This document shows, in pieces, positions 34,661 through 42,902 of a DNA stretch of 43,820 bases. The notes under the pieces were generated by a model. It saw only the letters and a program-made list of their open reading frames with translations. It made no database searches and was not told the origin of the DNA. The DNA comes from Enterobacterales bacterium. Lineage in GTDB: Bacteria; Pseudomonadota; Gammaproteobacteria; Enterobacterales; Enterobacteriaceae. The position numbers were made by a program, and so were the translations under genes. Each line of letters starts with the position of its first letter. Positions within the stretch are counted from its first letter, which is position 1. Where the stretch lies: contig CANJWD010000006.1 of assembly GCA_947478475.1 (NCBI GenBank), forward strand, positions 1 to 43,820. Direction: 5' to 3'.

Positions 34661-34749
34661 GGAATAGGTATTTTTAGCATTCATGGGTTAGTTATATTAC
34701 TTTTTTTTAATAATTAGTTATCTTTTTATTATTAATTCATGGAGACCAT

Positions 34750-35094
34750 GTGAATAAATTTCAATGTTCAGTAGTACATCGTTTGCCACAAAGTTATCGC
34801 TGGCTGCCTGGTTCTGCTGGAATACAAGTAGAGCCGCTGCCCGCAGCCCTTACAGACAAAAATAATAAATTGCTGGGGTTAAAATTGCTGGGCCATCCCA
34901 GTGCAGATGCCAGAAAGGCCATGCAAGAACTCCACCATTCATTGCAAAAATTTGGGATTAGTAGCGCGGTTGTTGAATGGGAGGAGGAGCCATGCCTGTT
35001 TGTACCCTGTAGTGATGAAAGCACAGTGATGGGGCATCTGAAGGGACTTGGTGTCGTTATTGCAGAGACTGAGGGCGCTCGTGACCCTTGCTGA
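34750..35094 (+). CDS. yejG: YejG-family protein of unknown function
   Basis: This 114-residue protein has the E. coli YejG length and shares VHRLPQSYRW near the N-terminus, LKLLG in the middle, and EPCLFV with a C-terminal GVVIAE. YejG is a small conserved enterobacterial protein without an established activity. The start is GTG with GGAGA five bases upstream; an ATG two bases earlier is out of frame and stops at once. Its E. coli neighbours (yejABEF, bcr) are absent here. Confidence 0.85.
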   Translation: MNKFQCSVVHRLPQSYRWLPGSAGIQVEPLPAALTDKNNKLLGLKLLGHPSADARKAMQELHHSLQKFGISSAVVEWEEEPCLFVPCSDESTVMGHLKGLGVVIAETEGARDPC

Positions 35095-35228
35095 TATTCG
35101 GGTAGCTAACCCGGTCATGTCAGACACAAGGGAAAGGCTGTAATCGAACGATGAAAGAATGAATAATACCTTGTTATATCAATATACTGTTAATTTGCAC
35201 AACACCATTAACAGTCTGGCCCTGACGC

Positions 35229-35255
35229 AAAAAAGCCTGACCATCAAATCAGGCT
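35229..35255 (-). terminator. Intrinsic terminator of the histidine-rich gene
   Basis: On the minus strand AGCCTGA/TCAGGCT (7 bp, 8-base loop) is followed by TTTTTTG. It lies 25 bp after the stop of the small secreted protein gene and would end its transcript. Confidence 0.8.
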
Positions 35256-35279
35256 CTGTCACGCGGATACAGCAGTGTT

Positions 35280-35540
35280 TTAGTGGGTTGCTACTTCTTC
35301 TTTATTCATTTCTTTAGCCATCATAGCTTCTTTTTCCGCTTCCACAGCTCTTCCTTCTGCGTGATGTTTGGCTGCCTTCTCGTGATGCTTCGCCACTTTT
35401 CTGTGTCGCTCAGCCGCTTCTTTGTGTTTTTCAGCAGCCTCTTTAGCCTCTTTATCTATCGATGTTGCATCAACAGCAATGCCTGAGAAGGAAATCAGAC
35501 CCAGGGCGAACAGAGACGACACCAATATTTTTTTCATCAT
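35280..35540 (-). CDS. Small secreted histidine-rich heptad-repeat protein, unknown function
   Basis: This 86-residue protein has a clear signal peptide (MMKKILVSSLFALGLISFSG, cut probably near AVDA-TS at about residue 25). The mature part (about 60 residues) is almost all Ala, Glu, Lys and His in A-x-x-H-H heptads (KEAAEKHKEAAERHRK, HHEKAAKHHAEG), predicting a helical, perhaps metal-binding, periplasmic coiled coil. Similar low-complexity secreted proteins occur in several bacteria but I cannot assign a function. AAGG lies upstream; either of two adjacent ATGs may be used. It has its own terminator and looks like a one-gene unit. Confidence 0.7.
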   Translation of the reverse strand: MMKKILVSSLFALGLISFSGIAVDATSIDKEAKEAAEKHKEAAERHRKVAKHHEKAAKHHAEGRAVEAEKEAMMAKEMNKEEVATH

Positions 35541-35758
35541 AAGAGTACCTTACTTTTATAAAATAAACCCACTGGGGAAAATAAGACAAATCAGATGTAA
35601 TATCAATTAATTTTAATTACAATTAATATTAATTAATAATTAATAATTAATTTGTAGTTAACTGATGTGCCGACCCCGCGATAATCTGTTTATAATCGTC
35701 CACAAAACCAGACAGGCATTTTGGGCCATTTTTGACGAATCACCACAGCTGGAGTAGC

Positions 35759-36418
35759 TCAGAAATCAACAGATGACGCGCTGTGTGCGGAATACCGGGT
35801 TGCATTAAAACGCTTTTGAGCTTCATCCCAATTTACTACGCTCCAGAACGCCTGAATGTAGTCGGGACGCCGGTTTTGGTATTTTAAATAGTAGGCGTGT
35901 TCCCACACATCGAGACCAATAATCGGATAACCGGAAGCACCAGAAACGACATCGCCCATCAGCGGATGATCCTGATTAGCAGTAGAAACAACAGCCAATT
36001 TTTTTTCATCCTGAACTACCAGCCAGGCCCAGCCAGAACCAAATCGCGTTTGTGCCGCCTGCTCAAATTTTTCTTTAAAGCCGTCAAAACTACCAAAATC
36101 ATGCTCAATGGCAGCTTTCAGCGTACCTTGCAGCACAGTACTAAGTTTTAATCCCTGCCAGAACAGACTATGATTTATATGACCACCGACATTATTGCGC
36201 AAAGCAGTGCGCTTTTCAGCGGGCACGTCATTCAAATTTTTTATCAAATCTTCTGCAGTTAGCTTAGCCAGTTCAGGAGAGATTCCTAGCGCACTGTTTG
36301 CATTGTTGATGTAAGTCTGATGGTGTCTGGTGTGATGAATTTCCATTGTCTGTTTGTCAAAATAGGGCTCCAGCGCGTCATAAGCGTATGGCAAAGCGGG
36401 GAGCGAAAAATAGCTCAT
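35759..36418 (-). CDS. sodA: Superoxide dismutase [Mn]
   Basis: This 219-residue protein matches E. coli SodA (206) with about 13 extra residues at the C-terminus ([12 protein letters not shown]). It converts superoxide to hydrogen peroxide and oxygen in the cytoplasm. Metal ligands are visible: His in [10 protein letters not shown] (about residue 28), His in NHSLFW, and Asp and His in [20 protein letters not shown]. The Gly-Gly-His and ANQD residues favour Mn rather than Fe. AGGAGA precedes the start. Confidence 0.95.
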   Translation of the reverse strand: MSYFSLPALPYAYDALEPYFDKQTMEIHHTRHHQTYINNANSALGISPELAKLTAEDLIKNLNDVPAEKRTALRNNVGGHINHSLFWQGLKLSTVLQGTLKAAIEHDFGSFDGFKEKFEQAAQTRFGSGWAWLVVQDEKKLAVVSTANQDHPLMGDVVSGASGYPIIGLDVWEHAYYLKYQNRRPDYIQAFWSVVNWDEAQKRFNATRYSAHSASSVDF

Positions 36419-36562
36419 AACCGTTATTCTCCTGTAGTCAAACCGTACAAAGAAGCGACGACTGCTAAAAAACTCGCTGGTTTACACACCGATGCGTACA
36501 GCAACACTTAGAACCAAAACTTCGGTAGCATCACGTTATCCGATGCAAGCTGCACTTAACTC

Positions 36563-36596
36563 ATTATTGAAACCATTTGATTATCGAAACCATTTG
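36563..36596. repeat. 17-bp tandem duplication abutting the tmRNA 3' end
   Basis: ATTATTGAAACCATTTG (36563-36579) is repeated with one change at 36580-36596. The last two bases of the second copy fall within the 3' CCA end of tmRNA (minus strand). Confidence 0.85.
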
Positions 36597-36979
36597 GTGG
36601 AGCTGGCGGGATTTGAACCCGCGTCCGAAATCACTACACCGTCGGCACTACATGCTTAGTCCTGTCTTTACATTCGCCGATCAGCTGCGGACGGACACGC
36701 GACTAACAAACTAGCCTGATTGAGTTTAACGCTTCCACCCCAGGCGAGATTTCCACGCGATCTCTTTTAAGTTTGACCTCTCTTGAATCCCCGTCCTAAG
36801 AGCGGAGGCTAGGGAGAGAGGATACTATCAGTTTTTTAGGCTGATTAAGCTGCTAACGCAGCTTTAGTATAGTTTTCGTCGTTAATTGCGACTATTTTTT
36901 GCGGCTTTTTTACGAGGCCTGCCGCACCTCGGCATGCACCTTGGGTTTCGCAGATTCCGTCGAATCCAGAATCAGCCCC
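36595..36979 (-). ncRNA. ssrA: tmRNA (SsrA) with a lengthened tag
   Basis: A 385-nt tmRNA (E. coli 363) with 5' GGGGCTGATTCTGGATTCGACGG and 3' ...GCCAGCTCCACCA forming the alanyl-tRNA-like half, and the conserved pseudoknot regions. With SmpB it rescues stalled ribosomes and tags the unfinished protein. The open frame from the resume codon GCA (36889) to the stop TAA (36845) reads A-I-N-D-E-N-Y-T-K-A-A-L-A-A. The E. coli tag frame is A-N-D-E-N-Y-A-L-A-A, so one codon (Ile) was inserted and three added before ALAA. The C-terminal LAA needed by ClpXP and Tsp is kept. It follows smpB, as in E. coli. Confidence 0.95.
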
Positions 36980-37026
36980 AGAGAGGCGACCAGTGTAACA
37001 GAATCAGACCAGATTATACCAGTACC

Positions 37027-37509
37027 TTAACGATTAGCGCTTTTCATTATGCGTGCTCTGTCCAGTCGCCACTCACGATTTTTAAGATCTTCCCTTTTAT
37101 CATGATCTTTTTTACCCTTAGCGACACCAATTTTAATTTTACTCCAGGCATTTTTCCAGTACATGGAAAGAGCCACTACGGTATAACCTTCACGGTTAAC
37201 TCTGCCAAAGAGTGAATCCAGCTCACGCTGATTTAGCAATAATTTACGGGTACGCATCGGCTCACAAACAGTGTGAGAAGATGCCACATTAAGCGGCGTA
37301 ATGGTGGCACCGAATAAATACGCGGCGCCATTTCTCAGTACAACGTAGCTATCGCTAATATTGGCTTTACCCGCACGCAAGGATTTTACCTCCCAGCCTT
37401 GCAAAGCGAGACCAGCCTCAAACTCTTCTTCAACAATGTATTCGTAACGGGCACGCCTGTTTTGCGCGATTGTCATGGAGCCTGATTTATCTATATTTTT
37501 CTTTTTCAT
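37027..37509 (-). CDS. smpB: SsrA-binding protein SmpB
   Basis: This 160-residue protein equals E. coli SmpB in length. It binds the tRNA-like part of tmRNA and puts its C-terminal tail in the empty mRNA channel. The core [37 protein letters not shown], and the tail [18 protein letters not shown] are intact. The start gives [20 protein letters not shown]; a longer frame adds four residues. tmRNA lies just downstream and ratA is divergent. Confidence 0.96.
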   Translation of the reverse strand: MKKKNIDKSGSMTIAQNRRARYEYIVEEEFEAGLALQGWEVKSLRAGKANISDSYVVLRNGAAYLFGATITPLNVASSHTVCEPMRTRKLLLNQRELDSLFGRVNREGYTVVALSMYWKNAWSKIKIGVAKGKKDHDKREDLKNREWRLDRARIMKSANR

Positions 37510-37630
37510 AACGCGGAGCATTATACTGTGTGTACCAGTTAATAAAATCCTATTCCCAATAGAACAGGGGGTATAATTTACCGCGTATGCTGTGCCAGCC
37601 TACCCGGTTTGACATTTTACAGGAAGCACT

Positions 37631-38065
37631 ATGCCACAAATTAGTCGCTCCGCATTAGTCCCATTTAGCGCAGCACAAATGTACCAGCTGGTTAATGATA
37701 TACACTCTTATCCAAAATTTTTACCGGGTTGCGCCAGTAGCAGGGTGATTAATGTCAGCAAAAATGAGATGACAGCAGCTGTAGAAATAGCCAGAGCGGG
37801 CATAAATAAATCGTTTACCACTCGGAACATATTGATAAATAATCAAAGTATAAAAATTCAGTTAGTCGATGGACCTTTTCGTCGATTGCTGGGAGCATGG
37901 AGTTTTACACCGCTTAGCCCACAAGCCTGTAAAGTTGAATTGCATCTGGATTTTGAGTTCACTCACAGGCTAAGCGAGCTAACGTTTGGGCGTGTATTTA
38001 AAGAGCTTGCAGGCAGTATGCTACAGGCATTTACACAGCGAGCTCAGGAAATTTACCGTGTCTAA
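37631..38065 (+). CDS. ratA: RatA-type START/polyketide-cyclase-like protein
   Basis: This 144-residue protein ([21 protein letters not shown]) belongs to the RatA/YfjG branch of the START/CoQ10-binding fold ([53 protein letters not shown]). E. coli RatA was described as an anti-association factor of 70S ribosomes, while Coq10-type homologs assist ubiquinone use; the true role here is open. AGGAAG is a good ribosome site. It is divergent from smpB, as in E. coli, and overlaps rnfH by 8 bases. Confidence 0.9.
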   Translation: MPQISRSALVPFSAAQMYQLVNDIHSYPKFLPGCASSRVINVSKNEMTAAVEIARAGINKSFTTRNILINNQSIKIQLVDGPFRRLLGAWSFTPLSPQACKVELHLDFEFTHRLSELTFGRVFKELAGSMLQAFTQRAQEIYRV

Positions 38066-38354
38066 AATCAGCGTTCAGGTGGTGTATGCGCTGCCTGAAC
38101 GTCAATATCTTATAACCATGGATGTTGCCCCGGGGAGTACCATTGAAAAAGTCATAGTGCTTTCTGGCCTGTTGGAGGTATGCCGCGATATTGATTTGAA
38201 AAATAATAGAGTTGGCATTTACAGTCGCCTTGCCAGATTAATGGATCCGGTGAATGACGGTGATCGAATAGAGATATATCGGCCACTGACTACAGATCCG
38301 AAAGAATTGCGTCGGCAACGTGCAGAACAAGCAAAAAATAGAGACAAACAATGA
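38058..38354 (+). CDS. rnfH: RnfH/RatB family ubiquitin-fold protein
   Basis: This 98-residue protein has the family motifs [37 protein letters not shown] and the end [13 protein letters not shown]. It has a beta-grasp fold; its function is not established. The start is a GTG inside the end of ratA. Its stop overlaps the srmB start in ATGA (38351-38354), a junction not present in E. coli, where bamE is the neighbour. Confidence 0.9.
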   Translation: MSKISVQVVYALPERQYLITMDVAPGSTIEKVIVLSGLLEVCRDIDLKNNRVGIYSRLARLMDPVNDGDRIEIYRPLTTDPKELRRQRAEQAKNRDKQ

Positions 38355-39727
38355 CCGCAACTCACTTTTCCGAGCTCGATCTCGATGAGAGGCTAGTTCG
38401 TGCTTTATCCGATAAAGGTTTTGAACGTCCTACCGCCATTCAGGCTGCTGCAATTCCGGCGGCCATGGAGGGACGTGATATCCTGGGTTCAGCGCCTACC
38501 GGTACTGGAAAAACCGCCGCCTTTCTGCTGCCTGTATTGCAACATTTGCTGGATTTTCCACGCAAAAAAGCGGGCCCGCCACGCATTCTTATTTTAACAC
38601 CCACGCGCGAGCTGGCAATGCAGGTGACCCAGCATGCGCGTGAACTGGCCGTCTATACCTCGCTGAACATTGCAACCATTACTGGCGGTGTCGCTTACAT
38701 GAATCACGCGCATATTTTCAGCGAAAACCAGGACATTGTTGTTGCCACCACCGGCCGTTTACTGCAATACATCAAAGAAGAAAATTTTGACTGTCAGGCT
38801 GTTGAAACGCTGATCCTCGACGAAGCAGATCGTATGTTAGAGATGGGCTTTGCACAAGATATCGAAATCATTGCGGCGGAAACTCGCTGGCGTAAGCAGA
38901 CGTTGCTGTTTTCTGCCACGCTGGAGGAGAGTACCATCCATGATTTTGCCGAACGTATCCTCAAAACACCGGTAAAATTAGAAATCTGCCCTTCACACTG
39001 CGAACGCGGGGAAATCCTCCAGTGGTATTATCGCGTCGATGATTTCAGTCACAAAACAGCCTTACTGTGCCATCTGTTGAAACAACCAGAAGTACAAAAA
39101 ACCATTATTTTTGTGCGCAAGCGGGAGCGGGTCCGTGAATTATCCGGACTGTTGCAAGCAGCAGGCATCAATACCTGTTATCTGGAAGGTGAAATGGTGC
39201 AAACTAAACGCACCGAAGCAATAAAACGTTTCAGTGAAGGGCAGTCTGGCGTACTGATTGCTACCGATATTGCTGCACGCGGTTTGGATATTGATAGTAT
39301 AAGCCATGTGGTTAATTTTGACTTACCACGCACTGCTGACACCTATCTGCACCGCATTGGGCGTACCGGGCGCGCGGGCCATAGTGGCATTGCCATATCC
39401 CTGGTTGAGGCACATGACCATTCGTTACTTGGGAAAATAAGCCGCTATTTGAATACAATTATCAGGCCGCGGATCATTAATGAATTACGGCCAACAAATA
39501 AAGCGTTTGGTGCAAAGATCAGCGGAAAACCTTCGAAAAAAATTCTGGCTAAACGCAAAGAGGCCAGAGAAAAAAATAAAGAAAAACCAAAAGTAAAAGT
39601 GCGCCATCGCGACAGCAAAAACATCGGTAAACGGCGCCAGCCAAAAAAGCATACGGAAAAAGACCATACACTGACTGACACCGAAAAACAGAAACCGGAT
39701 GCAACCCGGGCCAGCTTACCACGGTGA
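38351..39727 (+). CDS. srmB: ATP-dependent RNA helicase SrmB (DEAD-box)
   Basis: This 458-residue protein (E. coli 444) assists early 50S assembly with L4 and L24. DEAD-box motifs in order: Q motif [18 protein letters not shown] (about 47-56), PTRELAM, TGGVAY, TTGRLLQ, DEAD ([15 protein letters not shown], about 157), SAT, then the second RecA domain with [20 protein letters not shown] and [11 protein letters not shown] Lys/Arg-rich tail follows, longer than in E. coli. Its start overlaps the rnfH stop, so it probably depends on the ratA-rnfH transcript. Confidence 0.96.
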   Translation: MTATHFSELDLDERLVRALSDKGFERPTAIQAAAIPAAMEGRDILGSAPTGTGKTAAFLLPVLQHLLDFPRKKAGPPRILILTPTRELAMQVTQHARELAVYTSLNIATITGGVAYMNHAHIFSENQDIVVATTGRLLQYIKEENFDCQAVETLILDEADRMLEMGFAQDIEIIAAETRWRKQTLLFSATLEESTIHDFAERILKTPVKLEICPSHCERGEILQWYYRVDDFSHKTALLCHLLKQPEVQKTIIFVRKRERVRELSGLLQAAGINTCYLEGEMVQTKRTEAIKRFSEGQSGVLIATDIAARGLDIDSISHVVNFDLPRTADTYLHRIGRTGRAGHSGIAISLVEAHDHSLLGKISRYLNTIIRPRIINELRPTNKAFGAKISGKPSKKILAKRKEAREKNKEKPKVKVRHRDSKNIGKRRQPKKHTEKDHTLTDTEKQKPDATRASLPR

Positions 39728-39798
39728 CATTCTGTGACCATTTCCATATCAATTTGTCATCAATTATTCGTAATCAATTCATAATCAACGCGTAAAAA

Positions 39799-39831
39799 AG
39801 GGCGCTGCTAACGCAGCACCCTCTGTTTTTT
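39799..39831 (+). terminator. Intrinsic terminator after srmB
   Basis: A 10-bp stem AGGGCGCTGC/GCAGCACCCT with one C-A mismatch and a TAAC loop (39799-39822) is followed by CTG and six T residues. It ends the ratA-rnfH-srmB unit. Confidence 0.85.
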
Positions 39832-40299
39832 ATAGCGATCCAGCTAAAAAATAATACTTCCTGTTTCAATCCCTGAATATATCTCCTTTACGGTTATTCC
39901 TAACCAGCGTTCCCTCGCGCCACCGCACCGTACAGATGCCAGTCCATTAGTATTCTGCTTCTACGCTGCGCTGGCCCGCAATCTCCATCCTGGAGGTGTT
40001 CCTGGTTTCATTCTGAAACATCCCCTTACTCACACTGAATACTCAACGCTGAGCATGTCCCTCTGTTTTTACGGAAGCTGCGTCACGCCAGACAGACCCC
40101 CACTTTTCATTACTCCATGGCCGACAGGCGCATGATCACCTAATTGAAGTAGAGAGGCAAGATAGGGTATCAATGTTTATCGGTCATCCTGCAAAAACAA
40201 AAAACAGTAACAACATGTTTATATTATAAATACATTAATTTTTACCCATTTGGACATGGAAAATATGAGCGATTTATGACAGAAAATGTAAGATATTTT
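39832..40299. other. Gene-free stretch with a GC-richer unidentified block
   Basis: No intact gene. The part at about 39890-40150 is clearly richer in G and C than other spacers and, on the minus strand, contains strings (GGAGATTGCGGGCCAGCGC, CTGTACGGTGCGGTGGCGCG) that look like structured RNA or a mobile-element end rather than coding DNA. It vaguely recalls the flanks of group II intron maturase genes, but I cannot confirm this. The part next to kdpD (40200-40299) is AT-rich. Confidence 0.4.
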
Positions 40300-42303
40300 T
40301 CACACCGGGATGGATTTTTGAGTGACTTCCGTGCGGGCCGAATGCCGCATTGCAAGTGCATCGGTCATCAGGCGCATGCAACCCTGTAATAAATGCTGCT
40401 GCTCAGGCAGCATCAGCTGGTGCAAATTAGCAGGCTCAATAGCCAGTACGCCCCATGTTTGCCTGGATGCCCGCAGCGGGTGCAGTTGATAAGGCAAGCC
40501 TGCCAGGGTGTCCGTACCCGCTCCTGCTGCGATACCCGTATCAAAACTCCAGCGGGCGATAGCGCTGTCAACCGATAAGACTTTGCTATGCTCCACCTGA
40601 ATAATGTGTAATTGTCCATCCTCCTGTGGCAGCAATAACGCGCTTTTCGCGTGAAAATTATGGGAAAAAAACTGGAGACTCATTTTGGCAATGTCGTGGA
40701 CCGTCAGTGCACGGTTCAACCCGCTGGACATCTCATACAGGTGCCTGGCACACTGTTCATGATAGCGGGCAGTGCGGGCCTGGTATTGTAATCTGGTAAT
40801 GATGCAAGCCACCACCAGGTTTACTGTCAGCATCACTCCCATGGTTATCCAGTAGTTCACATTTTCCACGGCTGCCAGACTATGGGGCGGGCCAATAAAC
40901 AGAGTAAAACTGATGGTGTTAATCACACTGGCCAGCACTGACGGCAACAGGCCGTAAAATAGCGCTACACCCGCACCGCTAAGTAGGGCGATCATCAATA
41001 GCGTGACTGCTTCAACAGCAGAGAAAGCCTGCAAGAGGAGTAGCGTGAGCGGTATACACTGGCCAATGGCAACAGCACAGCCGCAGAGTGATACAGTGCC
41101 AGTCCGTGAGTGCTTTTCTTTACTGGCGGGAGAATCAGGGCTGTTTTCTGAGGCGACGATAATCAGATCGATATCGGGGCTGAGTTTCCCAAGCCGCGCG
41201 GTAAAATCACTGCGCCAGCGAAAGCCGTGCTCAATACGGCGGCCAGTAACAATTGTTGCCAAATTTTTTTCGCGGGCATAGCGCAGCACCGCGCGTTCTT
41301 CTGAAACGTCTGCAAGCACTGCTGTTTCTGCTCCTAATTCCTGAGCCAGTCGTAACGCCTGTAAAATGGCCTGGCGTTTTGCGGGCGGCAACCGCTGGAG
41401 GCGAGGCGTTTCTACACAGACGGCATACCATATACTGCCCAGTTTTGCTGCGATCCGCGCGGCGGCACGCACTATTTTGTCGTTATTATTCTGGTGGCCA
41501 ATACACAACACCATAGCATCCCGGGTGTGCCAAATTCGATCCAGTTTTTTTTCCTTGCGAAAGGTGCACATTTGCTCGTCTACTCTGTCAGCAGTACGGC
41601 GTAATGCCAGCTCACGCAGAGCAATCAGATTACCTTTACGGAAAAAATGCTCAATGGCACGTTCAGCCTGGCCGGCAATATAAATTTTTCCTTCGCTGAG
41701 CCGTTGCCGTAAATCATCAGGGGGTAAATCTACCAGGACCACCTCTGTTGCTTCATCAAACATAAAATCGGGCACAGTTTCATATATTCTGACTCCAGTG
41801 ATACCGCCTACCACATCATTCAGGCTTTCCAGGTGCTGAACGTTAATAGTCGTGAACACATCAATACCGTGCTCAAGCAGTGCTTCAACATCCTGCCAGC
41901 GTTTAGGATGACGCGAACCTCTGATATTACTGTGGGCCAGTTCATCGATTAAAATCAGTGCCGGGCGGCGCGCCAGCGCTGCGTCCACATCGAATTCCTT
42001 GTACTGACGATGATCCACTGGCAAGCGTTTTAGCGGCAGTAAGGTTAAGCCATCAAGCAGTGCCGCGGTTTCATTACGGCCATGTGTTTCTGCCACTCCG
42101 ACGATAACGTCAACACCCTGAGCACGCAGTCGCCGGGCCTCCTGTAACATGGCACATGTTTTACCGACACCCGCGCAAGCCCCAAAAAAAATTTTCAGTT
42201 TGCCACGAGATTGCGCCGTGGTAATAGCCAGCAGGGCATCGGGATCTGGCCTGTCCGGTTCTCTATCCAGCGGTTTTTTATCCAGCGGTTTTTTATCCAG
42301 CAT
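40300..42303 (-). CDS. kdpD: KdpD-like potassium sensor lacking its kinase domain
   Basis: This 667-residue protein matches the first three-quarters of E. coli KdpD (894). Domains: the cytoplasmic KdpD N-domain with Walker A GACAGVGKT (41-49) and LILIDELAHSN, a Usp domain (about 245-370), four membrane helices (about 400-510), and a GAF domain (about 520-655, ending in LAIEPANLHQLMLPEQQHLL). It stops soon after, at QKSIPV, before the HisKA and ATPase domains, so the phospho-accepting His is missing. No kinase remnant or kdpE follows. The N-terminus has a 15-bp triplicate (LDKKP). It cannot act as a normal histidine kinase; a signalling role through the N-domain remains possible. Confidence 0.93.
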   Translation of the reverse strand: MLDKKPLDKKPLDREPDRPDPDALLAITTAQSRGKLKIFFGACAGVGKTCAMLQEARRLRAQGVDVIVGVAETHGRNETAALLDGLTLLPLKRLPVDHRQYKEFDVDAALARRPALILIDELAHSNIRGSRHPKRWQDVEALLEHGIDVFTTINVQHLESLNDVVGGITGVRIYETVPDFMFDEATEVVLVDLPPDDLRQRLSEGKIYIAGQAERAIEHFFRKGNLIALRELALRRTADRVDEQMCTFRKEKKLDRIWHTRDAMVLCIGHQNNNDKIVRAAARIAAKLGSIWYAVCVETPRLQRLPPAKRQAILQALRLAQELGAETAVLADVSEERAVLRYAREKNLATIVTGRRIEHGFRWRSDFTARLGKLSPDIDLIIVASENSPDSPASKEKHSRTGTVSLCGCAVAIGQCIPLTLLLLQAFSAVEAVTLLMIALLSGAGVALFYGLLPSVLASVINTISFTLFIGPPHSLAAVENVNYWITMGVMLTVNLVVACIITRLQYQARTARYHEQCARHLYEMSSGLNRALTVHDIAKMSLQFFSHNFHAKSALLLPQEDGQLHIIQVEHSKVLSVDSAIARWSFDTGIAAGAGTDTLAGLPYQLHPLRASRQTWGVLAIEPANLHQLMLPEQQHLLQGCMRLMTDALAMRHSARTEVTQKSIPV
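42256..42300. repeat. In-frame 15-bp triplicate at the kdpD start
   Basis: Units at 42256-42270, 42271-42285 and 42286-42300; the last two (CGGTTTTTTATCCAG on the plus strand) are identical and the first differs at two positions. On the coding strand this gives LDKKPLDKKPLDREP right after the initiator Met, absent from E. coli KdpD. Confidence 0.93.
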
Positions 42304-42311
42304 AAACGGCC

Positions 42312-42902
42312 TTACGGTTGCAGTGTGGTGTGTTTGTCCAGTGCCATATTCAAGGCCAGCACATTCACGACAGGCTCTGCTAAAAATGTTATGCCCGCTT
42401 GTTGCGTGTGATACCCGATGAGCTGTTCTACTGTGGAAAGCGGGATTTGGCGTGCTGCCGCCACCCTTGCTGCCTGGTAGTGCGCGGCGGCAGGTGAAAT
42501 ATGTGGATCGAGCCCACTGGCGGAGGCGGTCACTAAATCAACCGGTATTGCTGCCACAGCAGAATGGGCCTGCTGTAATTTTTGTACCCGCTGGCTTAGG
42601 GTATGAGCCAGTATCGGGTTCGAGAGTGCCAGGTTGCTTCCTCCGGATGCCAGGGCGTCGTAAGGCAGCGGCTGTGTTGCTGACGGGCGGCTCCAAAAAT
42701 AGTGAAGCTGGCTAAACTGCTGGCCGATCAGGGCAGAACCTACCCGCTTATTATCCCGTACCACCAGCGAACCCTCAGCCTGCGGACGAAAAATAATCCG
42801 GGCCAGACCCGTTGTCAGCAGGGGATAAGCGATTCCGGTGATAAGTGTCAGTATTATCAATAAACGCAGCGCAGGCATGAAAGTGCTCATGGATGTGGTC
42901 AT
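42312..42902 (-). CDS. kdpC: Potassium-transporting ATPase subunit KdpC
   Basis: This 196-residue protein (E. coli 190) has one N-terminal membrane helix (LRLLIILTLITGIAYPLLT) and the periplasmic/cofactor part with GSALIGQQFSQLHYFWSRPSA, SGGSNLALSNP and VELVTASASGLDPHISP-like text. KdpC stabilises KdpB and helps nucleotide binding in the high-affinity K+ pump KdpFABC. kdpD starts 8 bp later. Upstream, instead of kdpB, is an IS200/IS605-type remnant whose frame ends over the kdpC start (ATGA). A start 12 bases later (MSTFMPAL) fits E. coli better; neither has a strong ribosome site. Confidence 0.93.
   Translation of the reverse strand: MTTSMSTFMPALRLLIILTLITGIAYPLLTTGLARIIFRPQAEGSLVVRDNKRVGSALIGQQFSQLHYFWSRPSATQPLPYDALASGGSNLALSNPILAHTLSQRVQKLQQAHSAVAAIPVDLVTASASGLDPHISPAAAHYQAARVAAARQIPLSTVEQLIGYHTQQAGITFLAEPVVNVLALNMALDKHTTLQP

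Larger units (their letters stand above)
33386..34749. other. 1.36-kb AT-rich stretch without an intact gene
   Basis: No convincing intact gene or RNA was found. It holds a small hairpin (GCACC/GGTGC near 33715-33731), near-tandem repeats at 34203-34235 (16/17 bp) and 34258-34286 (14 bp, period 15), an IS5-type transposase tail (34409-34513) and a promoter-like pair before yejG. A minus-strand open stretch of about 55 codons ending at 33970 reads sensibly but matches nothing I can name. It looks like eroded former genes. Confidence 0.7.
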
